Below, piece after piece: positions 9,204-17,297 of a stretch of DNA of 64,000 nucleotides (positions are counted from its first letter, which is position 1; every line of letters starts with the position of its first letter). Made by a program: the position numbers and the translations under genes. Under the pieces are notes generated by a model. That model searched no databases. It saw only the letters and a program-made list of their open reading frames with translations, and was not told where the DNA came from. Source of the stretch: Pirellulaceae bacterium (GTDB lineage: Bacteria; Planctomycetota; Planctomycetia; Pirellulales; Pirellulaceae); assembly GCA_018402565.1 (NCBI GenBank), contig JAGYIQ010000004.1:496001-560000 (forward strand), given 5' to 3'.

Positions 9204-9833
9204 TTGTACTTCCAAGCGTTAGAGCGGGTCGAATTCCGCGATACCGACGCGGCCGGCATCGCCCATTTCTCGGTGTTTTTCAACTGGATGGAGCGAGCCG
9301 AACACGCATTCTTGCGGCGGTTGGGTTTTTCGGTTGTGCAACCCAGCCCCGAGGGCAAGATCAGTTGGCCGCGGGTGGCGGCGACCTGTGATTATTTCCG
9401 GCCGATCGGCTTCGAGCAACTCTTTGGCGTGCAAGTCCACGTCTTGCGACTGGGGCGATCATCTTGCACGTACCGCTTCCAATTCTTGTCACTCGACTCG
9501 TGGAGCAACACCGTACCCCTGGCGGTTCTGCCCGCGAGTGCTGTGAATGAGCTGGCGGAACAGGCGGCAGGGCAGGGCGACTTTCCCGTGAAGCCGGACC
9601 TCAGAGTTCCGTCTGCCGCGCCCCAGCAGCCCTTCTTGGACGGCCTCAAGAACCCGCATTGGCTCACTTCGCGGGATTGGTTCGACACACCCAACATTCA
9701 GCCCTTTGCCTCCGGTACTGTGACGGCGGTCTGTTGTCGGGTAGAACCGGGTCATCCGCCGAAATCGATCGCAATTCCTGAGCCTCTGCGACAGCGATTG
9801 GCGGAGTTCATCCATCAGGGAGAAGCCCAGTGA
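9204..9833 (+). CDS. Hot-dog-fold acyl-CoA thioesterase-like protein
   Basis: 209 residues from a TTG start at 9204, chosen because AAGGGAGG lies about 10 bp upstream. The N-terminal part is a 4HBT/YbgC-type domain: RVEFRDTDAAGIAHFSVFFNWMERAEHAFLRRLG, with the conserved Asp of the DTDAAGIAHF motif. An extra loop of some 70 residues after the central strand (LDSWSNTV to NIQPFAS) makes it longer than the usual 130-150. It probably hydrolyses an acyl-CoA; the substrate is unknown. Its stop overlaps the start of the ABC gene by four bases (GTGA), so the two are coupled. Confidence 0.75.
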   Translation: MYFQALERVEFRDTDAAGIAHFSVFFNWMERAEHAFLRRLGFSVVQPSPEGKISWPRVAATCDYFRPIGFEQLFGVQVHVLRLGRSSCTYRFQFLSLDSWSNTVPLAVLPASAVNELAEQAAGQGDFPVKPDLRVPSAAPQQPFLDGLKNPHWLTSRDWFDTPNIQPFASGTVTAVCCRVEPGHPPKSIAIPEPLRQRLAEFIHQGEAQ

Positions 9834-10579
9834 GCAGTCATGCGGGGAGCGAGGGAGCCGGCCTCAACCAACCGGTCCGGCCATCGCTCGGAGCAGCGGC
9901 CCCAAGCGGTGGCGTGCGGGTGCAGCAACTTTGCAAAACCTACGTCTCAGGCAACCAGACCCTGACGGTGTTGGATCGCTTGGATCTGGAGCTGGCGGCT
10001 GGTCAAAATGCAGCCATCGTCGGTCCCAGCGGGTGTGGCAAGAGCACGCTGCTGTACCTCTTGGGAACGCTGGAGACCCCCACGTCTGGCGTGGTGGAGA
10101 TCGGCGGGCAGCGTCCCTTCGATCTTCCGCCCCCGCAGCTGGCGGCCTTCCGCAATCGAGCGATCGGCTTTGTGTTTCAGGACCACCACTTGTTGCCGCA
10201 GTTGACCGTGCGTGAGAACGTGCTGCTGCCCGCGTTGGCGACTGGAACCGTGCAAGCCGCTCAGGAACAGCGGGCGGACGCCTTGATCGAACGCGTTGGG
10301 CTCAACGCCCGCCGGGATCAACTGCCAGGACAATTGTCTGGTGGCGAGCGGCAACGGGTCGCGGTGGCGCGGGCCTTGCTGCTGCAGCCGATCTTGATCT
10401 TGGCCGACGAGCCGACCGGCAGTTTGGACGAAGCCAACGCCAAGATCGTGGCGGACCTCTTGCTGGAGATGCAACAAGAATTGGGCAGTCTGTTGTTATG
10501 CGTCACGCACAACTTGGAACTGGCCGCCCGGTTTGAGCGAACGCTGACGCTGAATCAAGGCCGCTTCGCCAACCGCTGA
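9830..10579 (+). CDS. ABC transporter ATP-binding protein, LolD/MacB-like
   Basis: 249 residues from GTG 9830. After a Ser/Gly/Pro-rich leader of about 28 residues comes a complete ATPase: Walker A GPSGCGKST, Q-loop FVFQDHHLLPQLTV, signature LSGGERQRVAVARAL, Walker B ILILADEPTG and H-loop CVTHN. The FVFQ..HLLP..T..ENV pattern is that of the LolD/MacB/FtsE group, which power lipoprotein release or related envelope tasks. No permease gene is adjacent, so the partner must be elsewhere. It overlaps the thioesterase gene by 4 bp. Confidence 0.88.
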   Translation: MSSHAGSEGAGLNQPVRPSLGAAAPSGGVRVQQLCKTYVSGNQTLTVLDRLDLELAAGQNAAIVGPSGCGKSTLLYLLGTLETPTSGVVEIGGQRPFDLPPPQLAAFRNRAIGFVFQDHHLLPQLTVRENVLLPALATGTVQAAQEQRADALIERVGLNARRDQLPGQLSGGERQRVAVARALLLQPILILADEPTGSLDEANAKIVADLLLEMQQELGSLLLCVTHNLELAARFERTLTLNQGRFANR

Positions 10580-10596
10580 GCAGAAATTGGGTGCTA

Positions 10597-10721
10597 AGGA
10601 CTTGTCAGTAATTAATGTACCGAATCGGAAATCAGCGGGAGTGCGTTAGCACCCGGTTTTCGCGGGAATTGAATACGGACCGGTTCCGGCTAGTTCGGTA
10701 ACTTATTGGCGGACAAGTCCT
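10597..10721. repeat. Intergenic inverted repeat, family B (long form)
   Basis: Bounded by AGGACTTGTC and GACAAGTCCT, 125 bp apart. It contains GTTAGCACCCGGTTTTCGCG and TTATTGGCGGAC, both nearly repeated at 60668-60747. Confidence 0.65.
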
Positions 10722-10730
10722 AACGCACTT

Positions 10731-10889
10731 AACCGTTCACGGGTGGGAGGTAATCCTTGGGGCTGGTGCATTCCGCAAGTCGGTTGGTTCTCGGGGCAAA
10801 CCGGTAGCATTGTCCAGTTGCTTTGACTCGCAAACGATCGTACGGTTAGCCCGACTTGCTGCATGACACCCTACGAGGCGTGAACGGTT
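10731..10889. repeat. 159-bp inverted-repeat element, family C (copy 1)
   Basis: Begins AACCGTTCACG and ends CGTGAACGGTT. A second copy of exactly the same length, in reverse orientation and about 95 % identical by eye, lies at 32762-32920. It has no coding capacity. Two 60-bp forms with the same ends occur at 13235 and 57615. Confidence 0.88.
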
Positions 10890-10909
10890 ACTAACGCACG
10901 GCGGCTGAT

Positions 10910-11605
10910 TTACAATGCGGCGGAGCCAGAGCCAGCCTGGGGCGTTGCTTGCTCACCGATGTTTTGCTCACCGATGTTTTGCTCACCGGTCTCTTGATCA
11001 TCGGTCTCTTGCTCACCGGTGGTTTGCATCTTGGTTTCTTCTGAGCTGGCGTCTTGATCGTTTGTTTGCGTATCGTCGACTTCCGTCTCGAGTTGCCCGT
11101 CTTCAGCTTGCCCGTAGTCGGCCATGGTGATAGGGACATGCACGGAGGCTCGGGAGAGGTCGTCTTGTTTGGCGAAGATCCGCAGGTGTTTGATGGGCGA
11201 GAGTTCGGGGACAAATGGAATGCCGGCTCGGTTGTAAAACCGCTTGAGTCGGTAGACGACCGATTGGTTGGGGGCCAGCACCAAGTGTGGGTCGCGGATT
11301 TCGTGGGAGTAATTGAGGATCACATTGAGTTGTGTCAGGGGACCGTCGCCGGTGTTGGTGATCTGCAGTCGCGGGTCGTCCAGGGGCGGTCGAGTCTCGG
11401 CGGACAAGGCGTAGTAGTCTGGTCCGGCCATGCCGAGGAGGCGGTAGGAGACGGGGAGTTCGCCCTCTTTCACGCCGGGGGTCATGAGCCGCAGACCGAT
11501 GGTGGCCGCCGATGGGACGATGGCCAGTGCCACCAGCAGGCAGGTGAGTGTGGTCTTGGACAGTCGTGGGTTGCCGGCGTTCGGCCCCAGTTTCGCGGTT
11601 GGCAT
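10910..11605 (-). CDS. Membrane-anchored hypothetical protein with repetitive Gln/Glu/Thr tail
   Basis: 231 residues. One N-terminal membrane segment (about 18-38, TTLTCLLVALAIVPSAATIGL) is followed by a beta-rich domain of about 120 residues (RLQITNTGDGPLTQLNVILNYSHEI, SVVYRLKRFYN), which looks like an Ig/Fn3-like extracytoplasmic module. The tail, from about residue 175, repeats ETGEQNIGEQ-type units encoded by an 18-bp DNA repeat (10945-11030). No family recognised. It is divergent from the histidine kinase gene, so the 111-bp gap may carry both promoters. Confidence 0.7.
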   Translation of the reverse strand: MPTAKLGPNAGNPRLSKTTLTCLLVALAIVPSAATIGLRLMTPGVKEGELPVSYRLLGMAGPDYYALSAETRPPLDDPRLQITNTGDGPLTQLNVILNYSHEIRDPHLVLAPNQSVVYRLKRFYNRAGIPFVPELSPIKHLRIFAKQDDLSRASVHVPITMADYGQAEDGQLETEVDDTQTNDQDASSEETKMQTTGEQETDDQETGEQNIGEQNIGEQATPQAGSGSAAL

Positions 11606-11716
11606 GGTTGGCCCTAGGAGGATGGACGGGGACCGGTTACTGTAAGAGGGGAAACCGCATTCGCCGACCCCTGGTTCACCTTATTGTCCGCTTGGCCCTC
11701 GGTTGTGGAAGTGCCC

Positions 11717-13135
11717 ATGAGTTCTTCGTCTGCCTCGCCGCCTGCCGACGACCGTTCCGAAACGTCGCCGCCCACCCCAATGGGCTCCGGGTCGGCAACG
11801 GCGGGATGGGGTGGGACGGGCCAACGGCTGTGGGTCAACCTGTCGTGGCTGATCAAGCTGCGGTGGGTCGCCTGTTTGGGGCAATTGGTGGTCATCTCGG
11901 TGGTGATGTTCGCCTTTGGGGTGACCTTGCCGTTTACGCCCTTGAGCGCGGTGATTTCAATCACGGTCTTGACCAACATCGGCTTGGTGGCGTGGTCCGT
12001 GCGGTTGGCTCAGCAACAGGATCGGGACGAGCGGACGGTGTCGACGGCCGACTTGTTGTTGCTGTTGGTGATGATCCTGGACTTGGTCTCGCTCAGTACG
12101 CTGCTGTACTGGACCGGCGGCCCCAACAATCCGTTCTGTCTGTTCTTTTTCGTCAACTTGAGTCTGGCGGGGGTGTTGTTGCCGCGTTCAACGGCGATCG
12201 CCTTTCACTTCCTGGGGACGATCTGTTTCGGTTTTCTGCTGTTTGCCCATCACCCCTTGGAGATCCTGGCTGAGACCGGCTCGCTGCCATCGATCTACTC
12301 GGCTGGGCGAGGCGACCTGCGGCATTTTGGTTTATTCGTGGCTTTCCTGACCTGCAGCTCGGTGATCGTCTACTTCATGACCCGTTTGACGGGCGAACTG
12401 CGGCAACATGAGCTGGACTTGCGTCAGGCTCAGGCCCAACAGAGCAAGTCGGAAAAATACGAGGCCTTGGGGACGTTGGCCGCCGGGGCTGCCCACGAGT
12501 TATCCACGCCGCTTTCGACCATCGCGGTCGTGGCAAAAGAGGCCGAAACGATGGGGAGGAGCTACGACCTGCCCGAGGAGTTGGCCGAGGACCTGTCGCT
12601 GATTCGCAGTGAGGTGGACCGCTGTCGGCGGATCTTGAATCGGATGGCCGTGGGCGCTGGGCAGGTCATCGGGGAGACGTTCGGCCAGGTGACCCCCGAG
12701 CGGTTGCTGCAAGATGTGTTGGTCGAACTGCAAAAGGTGATCAGCGAACCGCTGGAGTTGGACCTGGACGTCGCCAGTAAGTCGGAGACGATCCAATTGC
12801 CGCCCATCGCGGTCGCTCAAGCCCTGCGGGCGCTGGTGAAAAACGCCATCGACGCCGTCCCTGCTCGGGGCCCCATCCGGCTATCGAGTCAGCTGGGGAG
12901 CCAGTGGTGCGTGAAGATCGTCGATCGCGGGCCGGGCATGCCGGAAGAGATCCTGCAACGCGTGAGCGAGCCGTTCTTCACGACGAAATCCCCTGGTAAC
13001 GGCATGGGCCTGGGCGTGTTTCTGGCTCGTAGCGTCATCGAGCGATTGGGTGGGCGGTTGGTGATCGAATCCCAATCGAGAATCGGTACGACGGTTACGG
13101 TCTACTTGCCGCGGCAGCAGCGAGAAAAAGTTTGA
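11717..13135 (+). CDS. regB: RegB/PrrB-like redox sensor histidine kinase
   Basis: 472 residues from ATG 11717. About six membrane helices (residues 45-230) contain GGPNNPF (134-140), the quinone-binding heptapeptide typical of RegB/PrrB/ActS sensors. The H-box is AAGAAHELSTPLSTI (His260). The motif DRCRRIL carries Cys303, placed like the redox-active cysteine of RegB. The ATPase has ALVKNAIDA (N box), DRGPGMP (G1) and GNGMGLGVFLAR (G2). A matching RegA-like regulator follows 200 bp downstream. RegBA systems switch genes for redox metabolism in proteobacteria; the targets here are unknown. Confidence 0.88.
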   Translation: MSSSSASPPADDRSETSPPTPMGSGSATAGWGGTGQRLWVNLSWLIKLRWVACLGQLVVISVVMFAFGVTLPFTPLSAVISITVLTNIGLVAWSVRLAQQQDRDERTVSTADLLLLLVMILDLVSLSTLLYWTGGPNNPFCLFFFVNLSLAGVLLPRSTAIAFHFLGTICFGFLLFAHHPLEILAETGSLPSIYSAGRGDLRHFGLFVAFLTCSSVIVYFMTRLTGELRQHELDLRQAQAQQSKSEKYEALGTLAAGAAHELSTPLSTIAVVAKEAETMGRSYDLPEELAEDLSLIRSEVDRCRRILNRMAVGAGQVIGETFGQVTPERLLQDVLVELQKVISEPLELDLDVASKSETIQLPPIAVAQALRALVKNAIDAVPARGPIRLSSQLGSQWCVKIVDRGPGMPEEILQRVSEPFFTTKSPGNGMGLGVFLARSVIERLGGRLVIESQSRIGTTVTVYLPRQQREKV

Positions 13136-13234
13136 AAAAAACCAATCGGTTGGTCCCAGCTCCAATCCGCGGTATAGTTAAGTGAGGCGGAGCGAGCATC
13201 GCTGTCGCACACAGGCCGCTCGATTCGACCCAGC

Positions 13235-13295
13235 AACCGTTCACGAACGGCAGAACCGACCAGAACTGAGTTTTAACAGCCGACCGTGAGCGGTT
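13235..13295. repeat. Family C element, 61-bp short form
   Basis: Starts AACCGTTCACG and ends CGTGAGCGGTT. It lies between the kinase gene and the response-regulator gene, about 40 bp before the regulator start, so it is probably inside the transcript or its leader. Confidence 0.65.
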
Positions 13296-13337
13296 ACTCA
13301 ACCCGCCAACTCCCCACTGAAGTTATGGGACGCCCAG

Positions 13338-13889
13338 GTGAGCGTGATGATTGAAGGCAAGAAGTTATTGATTGTTGACGACGACGACATTCTCCGCAGC
13401 CGCATGAAGCGAGCCATGCAACGTCGTGGCTTTGTCGTGTTCGAAGGCGATGGCTACGAGACCGCGATCGAAATCGCCCACCAGTACCAACCGGAATACG
13501 CGGTTCTGGACCTGAAAATGCCGGGCCGCAATGGGATCGACATCCTCAAAGACATTGTCGAAATCTTGCCACAACTCAAGGCCGTCATGCTGACGGGCTA
13601 CGGCAGCATTGCCAACGCCGTGGAAGCCGTGAAACTGGGTGCGATCAACTACATGACCAAACCGGCCGATGCCGACGAGATCTGCCGGGCCCTGGGGTTC
13701 GACATCCCCGCGACTGAAGCGGAACCGGTCGAACAGGAGTCGTTTGGCACACAGAGCTTGGCGGAAGCCCAATGGGAACACATCCAGCGGGTCTTGGCCG
13801 ACTGCAACGGCAACATCTCCCAAGCCGCTCGGCAATTGGACATCCCGCGCCGCACCTTGCAACGCAAGCTAAAGAAACTGGCGCCGTAG
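13338..13889 (+). CDS. regA: RegA/PrrA/ActR-like response regulator
   Basis: 183 residues from GTG 13338 (GTG 13344 and ATG 13347 are also possible). Receiver domain: LLIVDDDDILRSRMKRAM (acidic pocket), AVLDLKMPGRNGIDIL (phospho-Asp), VMLTGYGSIANAVEAVKLGAINYMTKPA (Thr and Lys). A short linker leads to a Fis-type helix-turn-helix, WEHIQRVLADCNGNISQAARQLDIPRRTLQRKLKKLAP, nearly the canonical RegA DNA-binding end. It should be phosphorylated by the upstream RegB-like kinase. Confidence 0.92.
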   Translation: MSVMIEGKKLLIVDDDDILRSRMKRAMQRRGFVVFEGDGYETAIEIAHQYQPEYAVLDLKMPGRNGIDILKDIVEILPQLKAVMLTGYGSIANAVEAVKLGAINYMTKPADADEICRALGFDIPATEAEPVEQESFGTQSLAEAQWEHIQRVLADCNGNISQAARQLDIPRRTLQRKLKKLAP

Positions 13890-13920
13890 CGCGTGCTGCC
13901 AAACGGGAAATCACCCGGAG

Positions 13921-14350
13921 CCCTCAAGAGCTTGTTGATTTTTCCAGACTGCGACACGAAACGGCCGCTCGATTCAAGAAAAGCGTGCAAAAACAACGCG
14001 TTTTCGACTCAATCGAAACGCTTGAGAGCTTGTTGATTTTTATAGACTTACACGCGTAATTGCCGTCCGATTCAAGGAAATCTGACAAAAGCAGGTCGTT
14101 TTCCCGTCAATCGAAATGCTTGAGGGCTTGTTGATTTCTCCAGACTTACACGCGTAATTGCCGTCCGATTCAAGGAAATCTGACAAAAACAGGTCGTTTT
14201 CCCGTCAATCGAAATGCTTGACGCATTCCGCTACGGAAAAATCAACAAGCCCGTGACGCGTTCCGCTACGGAGAAATCAACGAGCCCTTGACGCAGTCCG
14301 CTACGGAAAAATCAACAAGCCCGTGACGCATTCAACTACGGGAAAATCAT
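13921..14350. repeat. Family A element cluster (locus 2, largest)
   Basis: Three full units with ends GCTTGTTGATTTTTCC are followed by four shortened units of about 40 bp. Each short unit is GACGCATTCCGCTACGG plus AAAAATCAACAAGCCC with small changes. Two of the full units are nearly identical over 100 bp. The cluster fills almost all of the 584-bp gap between the regA-like gene and the next gene; nothing else is seen there. Confidence 0.88.
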
Positions 14351-14473
14351 CTACCTCTAAAGCGTTTCGCGGCCGGAGCAATCGCGGCGAAATGCTCGAC
14401 GCATTCCGTCCCGCGACGCCGATCGCGGGACGGTTGCGAGCGCGGGACGGATGCGAGCAGGGCGAGTGGCCGA

Positions 14474-14878
14474 TTAGAAGCGGATCGAGATCCCTCGGCC
14501 GCCATGTCCCCAACTGTTGTGTCCCCAGCCGCTGTTCCCCCAGCCGCTGTTCCCCCAGCTGTTGTGTCCCCAACCGCTGTTCCCCCAGCTACCGTGACCG
14601 CGACTGCTGTGTCCCCAGCCGTAGCCGATGCCGGGGTTCACGCCGTAGACGGGTCGACTGTAGATCGAGCGGTTGAAGGAGTGAACCGGGGCGCCAAACC
14701 CGCCACCGACGTGTACTCGCTGCGTGGGCACGCCGTAGAAGTTTTGCTGGACCCGAATCTGACTGGTCCCGAACCCGTGGGTGGGACGTCCGTAGCATTG
14801 GGCGCTCGCGTCAGCGGCAGTTGCTGCCAACAGTCCGGCGGCCACCGTCACGGCGACCAAAGTTGAAATACGAAACAT
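14474..14878 (-). CDS. Small secreted Gly/Trp/His/Ser-rich repeat protein
   Basis: 134 residues from ATG 14878, preceded by GAGAGGAACGTGCC. A clear signal peptide (MFRISTLVAVTVAAGLLAATAADASA) is followed by a Tyr/Arg/Val-rich stretch and then a C-terminal repeat of SWGNSGWGH-type units (about residues 95-128). No catalytic motif is visible. Such proteins are common and uncharacterised in planctomycetes. A longer frame upstream has no support. Confidence 0.75.
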   Translation of the reverse strand: MFRISTLVAVTVAAGLLAATAADASAQCYGRPTHGFGTSQIRVQQNFYGVPTQRVHVGGGFGAPVHSFNRSIYSRPVYGVNPGIGYGWGHSSRGHGSWGNSGWGHNSWGNSGWGNSGWGHNSWGHGGRGISIRF

Positions 14879-15078
14879 GGCACGTTCCTCTCTGACTCGC
14901 GGGTGGAAACATTCTTGACAACAACGGGCCCACTTGGGCCAAGCGGTCCTTCCCAAACGTTCCACCGCCGCTGGGTTTGGCCGCTGGATCTATCACCGTT
15001 GCACGTTGCGTGCCATGACATTTCCCCCTAGATTACAGCGTCCCGCGGGACAAATTGACGACACGTTAGATCACTCTG

Positions 15079-16152
15079 ATGACACCTGATCCGACCCCAC
15101 CCGGCGATTCGAGGAGCACGATGGAACACGATTCGGAATTACCGCCGGGGCAGCAACGGGTGGCTGGGGACAAGTGGCCGTTGGTGGGGGAACGCGAGAG
15201 TGCGGTGGTCCCCGCGACTTGGACGCTGGCGATTCACGGTTGTGTGGACCACCCGTGCCGCTGGACGCTGGACGAATTGCAGCAGTTGCCGCAGGTGCGG
15301 CCGACGGTGGACATTCATTGCGTGACGCGTTGGTCGAAGTTGGGGGTGTCGTTTACTGGCGTTTTGCTGCGGGATGTGTTGCACGCGGTGGGGGTCGATC
15401 CGGCCGCGCGATACGTGTCCTTCGAGTCGCACAGCACGCGGGGGCACACCTCCAGCCTGGCGTTGGAGACGGCCCTGGAGCTGGGCACGTTTCTGGCTTG
15501 GGAGGTCGACGGTCGGCCGTTGCCGGCCATGCATGGCGGGCCGCTCCGCAACATTGTGCCGGGGCGTTATTTTTACAAGAGTGTCAAATGGTTGTGCGGT
15601 TTGGAGCTGTTGGTCGACGATCGTCTGGGGTACTGGGAGGCGGACGCCGGCTATCACAATGAGGCGGACCCCTGGCGGGAGCAGCGGTACTTGGCCGCGG
15701 ATCTGGACAAGCGACGCCTCAAGCAGTTGCTGGCGACCCGGGACTTTTCCGGCTTGGATCTCCGGGGCTTTCAAGCGGCCGATCGGGAACTGGACGACTT
15801 GGTCGCGCGGGACGCCAAGCTGCGGGACGCGAACTTCCGCGGGTGTCGGCTGCAGCGAGCGGATTTCCGTGGGGCGAACTTGTCCAATGCCCATTTTCAG
15901 GGCGCCAAGCTGGTCGACGCCAAGTTCCAAGGCGCCGACGTGGAGGGCGCGAACTTTTGCCAGGCCGATTTGCGCGGTTGTGATTTCTCGGAAGCCAGTC
16001 TGTTCGGGGCCAGCTTCGTGGTCGAAAACTGGCAGGCCCTGCCGGAAGATCAATGGCAGGCCGCCCAACTGACGGACGTACGTTTGACTCAACGGCAGAT
16101 CGAATCGCTGGCTACCAGCCAAGTCGCCTACCTGCAGCGACTGGGAAAGTAA
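15079..16152 (+). CDS. Molybdopterin oxidoreductase domain fused to pentapeptide repeats
   Basis: 357 residues. Residues about 45-200 match the oxidoreductase molybdopterin-binding domain of the sulfite oxidase/MsrP family: DIHCVTRWSKLGVSFTGVLL with Cys81 as the expected Mo ligand, then HGGPLRNIVPGRYFYKSVKWL. Residues about 225-320 are pentapeptide repeats (LRDANFRGCRLQRADFRGAN, AKLVDAKFQGADVEGANF). No Tat or Sec signal precedes the domain, so it is probably cytoplasmic, unlike MsrP. No heme-binding membrane partner is adjacent. ATG 15121 is an alternative start. The substrate is unknown. Confidence 0.82.
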   Translation: MTPDPTPPGDSRSTMEHDSELPPGQQRVAGDKWPLVGERESAVVPATWTLAIHGCVDHPCRWTLDELQQLPQVRPTVDIHCVTRWSKLGVSFTGVLLRDVLHAVGVDPAARYVSFESHSTRGHTSSLALETALELGTFLAWEVDGRPLPAMHGGPLRNIVPGRYFYKSVKWLCGLELLVDDRLGYWEADAGYHNEADPWREQRYLAADLDKRRLKQLLATRDFSGLDLRGFQAADRELDDLVARDAKLRDANFRGCRLQRADFRGANLSNAHFQGAKLVDAKFQGADVEGANFCQADLRGCDFSEASLFGASFVVENWQALPEDQWQAAQLTDVRLTQRQIESLATSQVAYLQRLGK

Positions 16153-16360
16153 CACTGCCGGTCTAATCACAACGCGGCCAGTGCCCCAACGCGGCCACTG
16201 TCGATCGGCCTGTCCGTTGGTTCGTTGGTCGATCGGCCTGTCTGTCAGCCGCGGGGGGGGCCAGAGTTTTCGCCTTGCGAAAGGCCGTCTTGACCAAACA
16301 CGGGCCCCGGTCAAGGATAGCCGATTCGTCGGTGCCGGCGGTCCAGAGGCGGTTAGGCGG
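16153..16360. other. Intergenic stretch with a short direct repeat
   Basis: No gene seen. GTCGATCGGCCTGTC-like segments are repeated near 16180-16250, and a palindromic element follows at once. Confidence 0.4.
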
Positions 16361-16453
16361 TGTCCCGGAAGGGGTCAGCCCCTGTCGGAACCGGCGGCAG
16401 GCTACGAAAAATGGACCACTGCCTACAGGGTTTGACGCCTTGCGGGACGACGT
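16361..16453. repeat. Imperfect 93-bp palindrome (family E)
   Basis: The left arm (GTCCCGGAAGGGGTCA, then CCCTGTCGG and GGCAGG) pairs with the right arm (GCCTACAGGG, TTTGACGCCTTGCGGGAC). It would form one long hairpin. It ends 20 bp before the start of the next gene and could affect that gene's leader. Confidence 0.6.
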
Positions 16454-16473
16454 TTAGCAGCGATAGATCAGAC

Positions 16474-17271
16474 ATGAGTTGGGAACGAACAGCAGCAGAG
16501 TATCGATGGCGAGCGACCCAAGCGGAGTCGCTGGAATGCGTCGTGGATCTGGCGGATGTGGGCGGAGGCATCACGCAGTGGCTGCGACCCGGCCGAGGTC
16601 CCCTGCCGTTGACTCGAGCGTTTGCCTTGCGGGGGCGACTGCGGTCCGGACCATTGACCTGGGACGCTGCCCAATGGCAGCACCACGTGCGGGGCGAGGA
16701 CTTGATTGCCGAGTTACCGTACTCGGAGCAGACACCGACCGGGATCGAATTTTATTGGCGGGCGGCTGAAATTGCTGGCGGCGGCTTTCGGCTGGAGTGG
16801 TTGGTGTCGGCCAACACGCGGTTATTGGACGAGGTGATCGAATGGTCGGTGGACTTCGGTTGTCAGGTCAGCCAAATGCGGTTGGGGACCAGTGATGGGC
16901 ACGGCCGGGTGGCCAATTGGCATCCGCTGCCAGCGGGTCAACGCGAAGTGCAAACGCCGCCGTTGACATGGGAGGCGCCGGCGACGGGTCAACCGGCCCT
17001 GTGGGCGACCTTGCCGGGCGCGGCGGGTTCATTGGCTTGGGCCACGGCACCGGGCGACCAGTGTGGCCTGACGATGGCGTTGTCACCGGCGGCGGACGGC
17101 GTTTCCGACGCCTCGCTGAATTATCGTTTGCAGATGGGCTTTTTGGAAAAGGGCGTGATTCGCCGGGCTCGGTTGTGGCTGTTGTGGCTGCCCGAGCGTC
17201 AGAATGCGGCCGAGTCGGTGGCGGAGCAGTTGCGGCAGTTCTATCTTTCGCCGCCACCGCTGACGGTTTAA
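16474..17271 (+). CDS. Conserved-looking hypothetical protein upstream of the M16 pair
   Basis: 265 residues from ATG 16474. The protein is soluble, Trp-rich and beta-rich (WLRPGRGPLPLTRAFALRGRL, EWLVSANTRLLDEVIEWSVDF), without signal peptide or membrane helix. No motif recognised. Its TAA overlaps ATG 17271, and the likely start of the next gene is only 26 bp on, so it forms an operon with the two M16 peptidase genes. It may help that peptidase pair, but this is inference from position. Confidence 0.7.
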   Translation: MSWERTAAEYRWRATQAESLECVVDLADVGGGITQWLRPGRGPLPLTRAFALRGRLRSGPLTWDAAQWQHHVRGEDLIAELPYSEQTPTGIEFYWRAAEIAGGGFRLEWLVSANTRLLDEVIEWSVDFGCQVSQMRLGTSDGHGRVANWHPLPAGQREVQTPPLTWEAPATGQPALWATLPGAAGSLAWATAPGDQCGLTMALSPAADGVSDASLNYRLQMGFLEKGVIRRARLWLLWLPERQNAAESVAEQLRQFYLSPPPLTV

Positions 17272-17297
17272 TGGTCGGTGGTATTGAGGAGTCTTGG

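Noticed and set aside
15139..16314. 391-codon frame on the minus strand
   Set aside because: Antisense shadow of the molybdopterin/pentapeptide gene; composition is Arg/Gln/Pro-rich without motifs.
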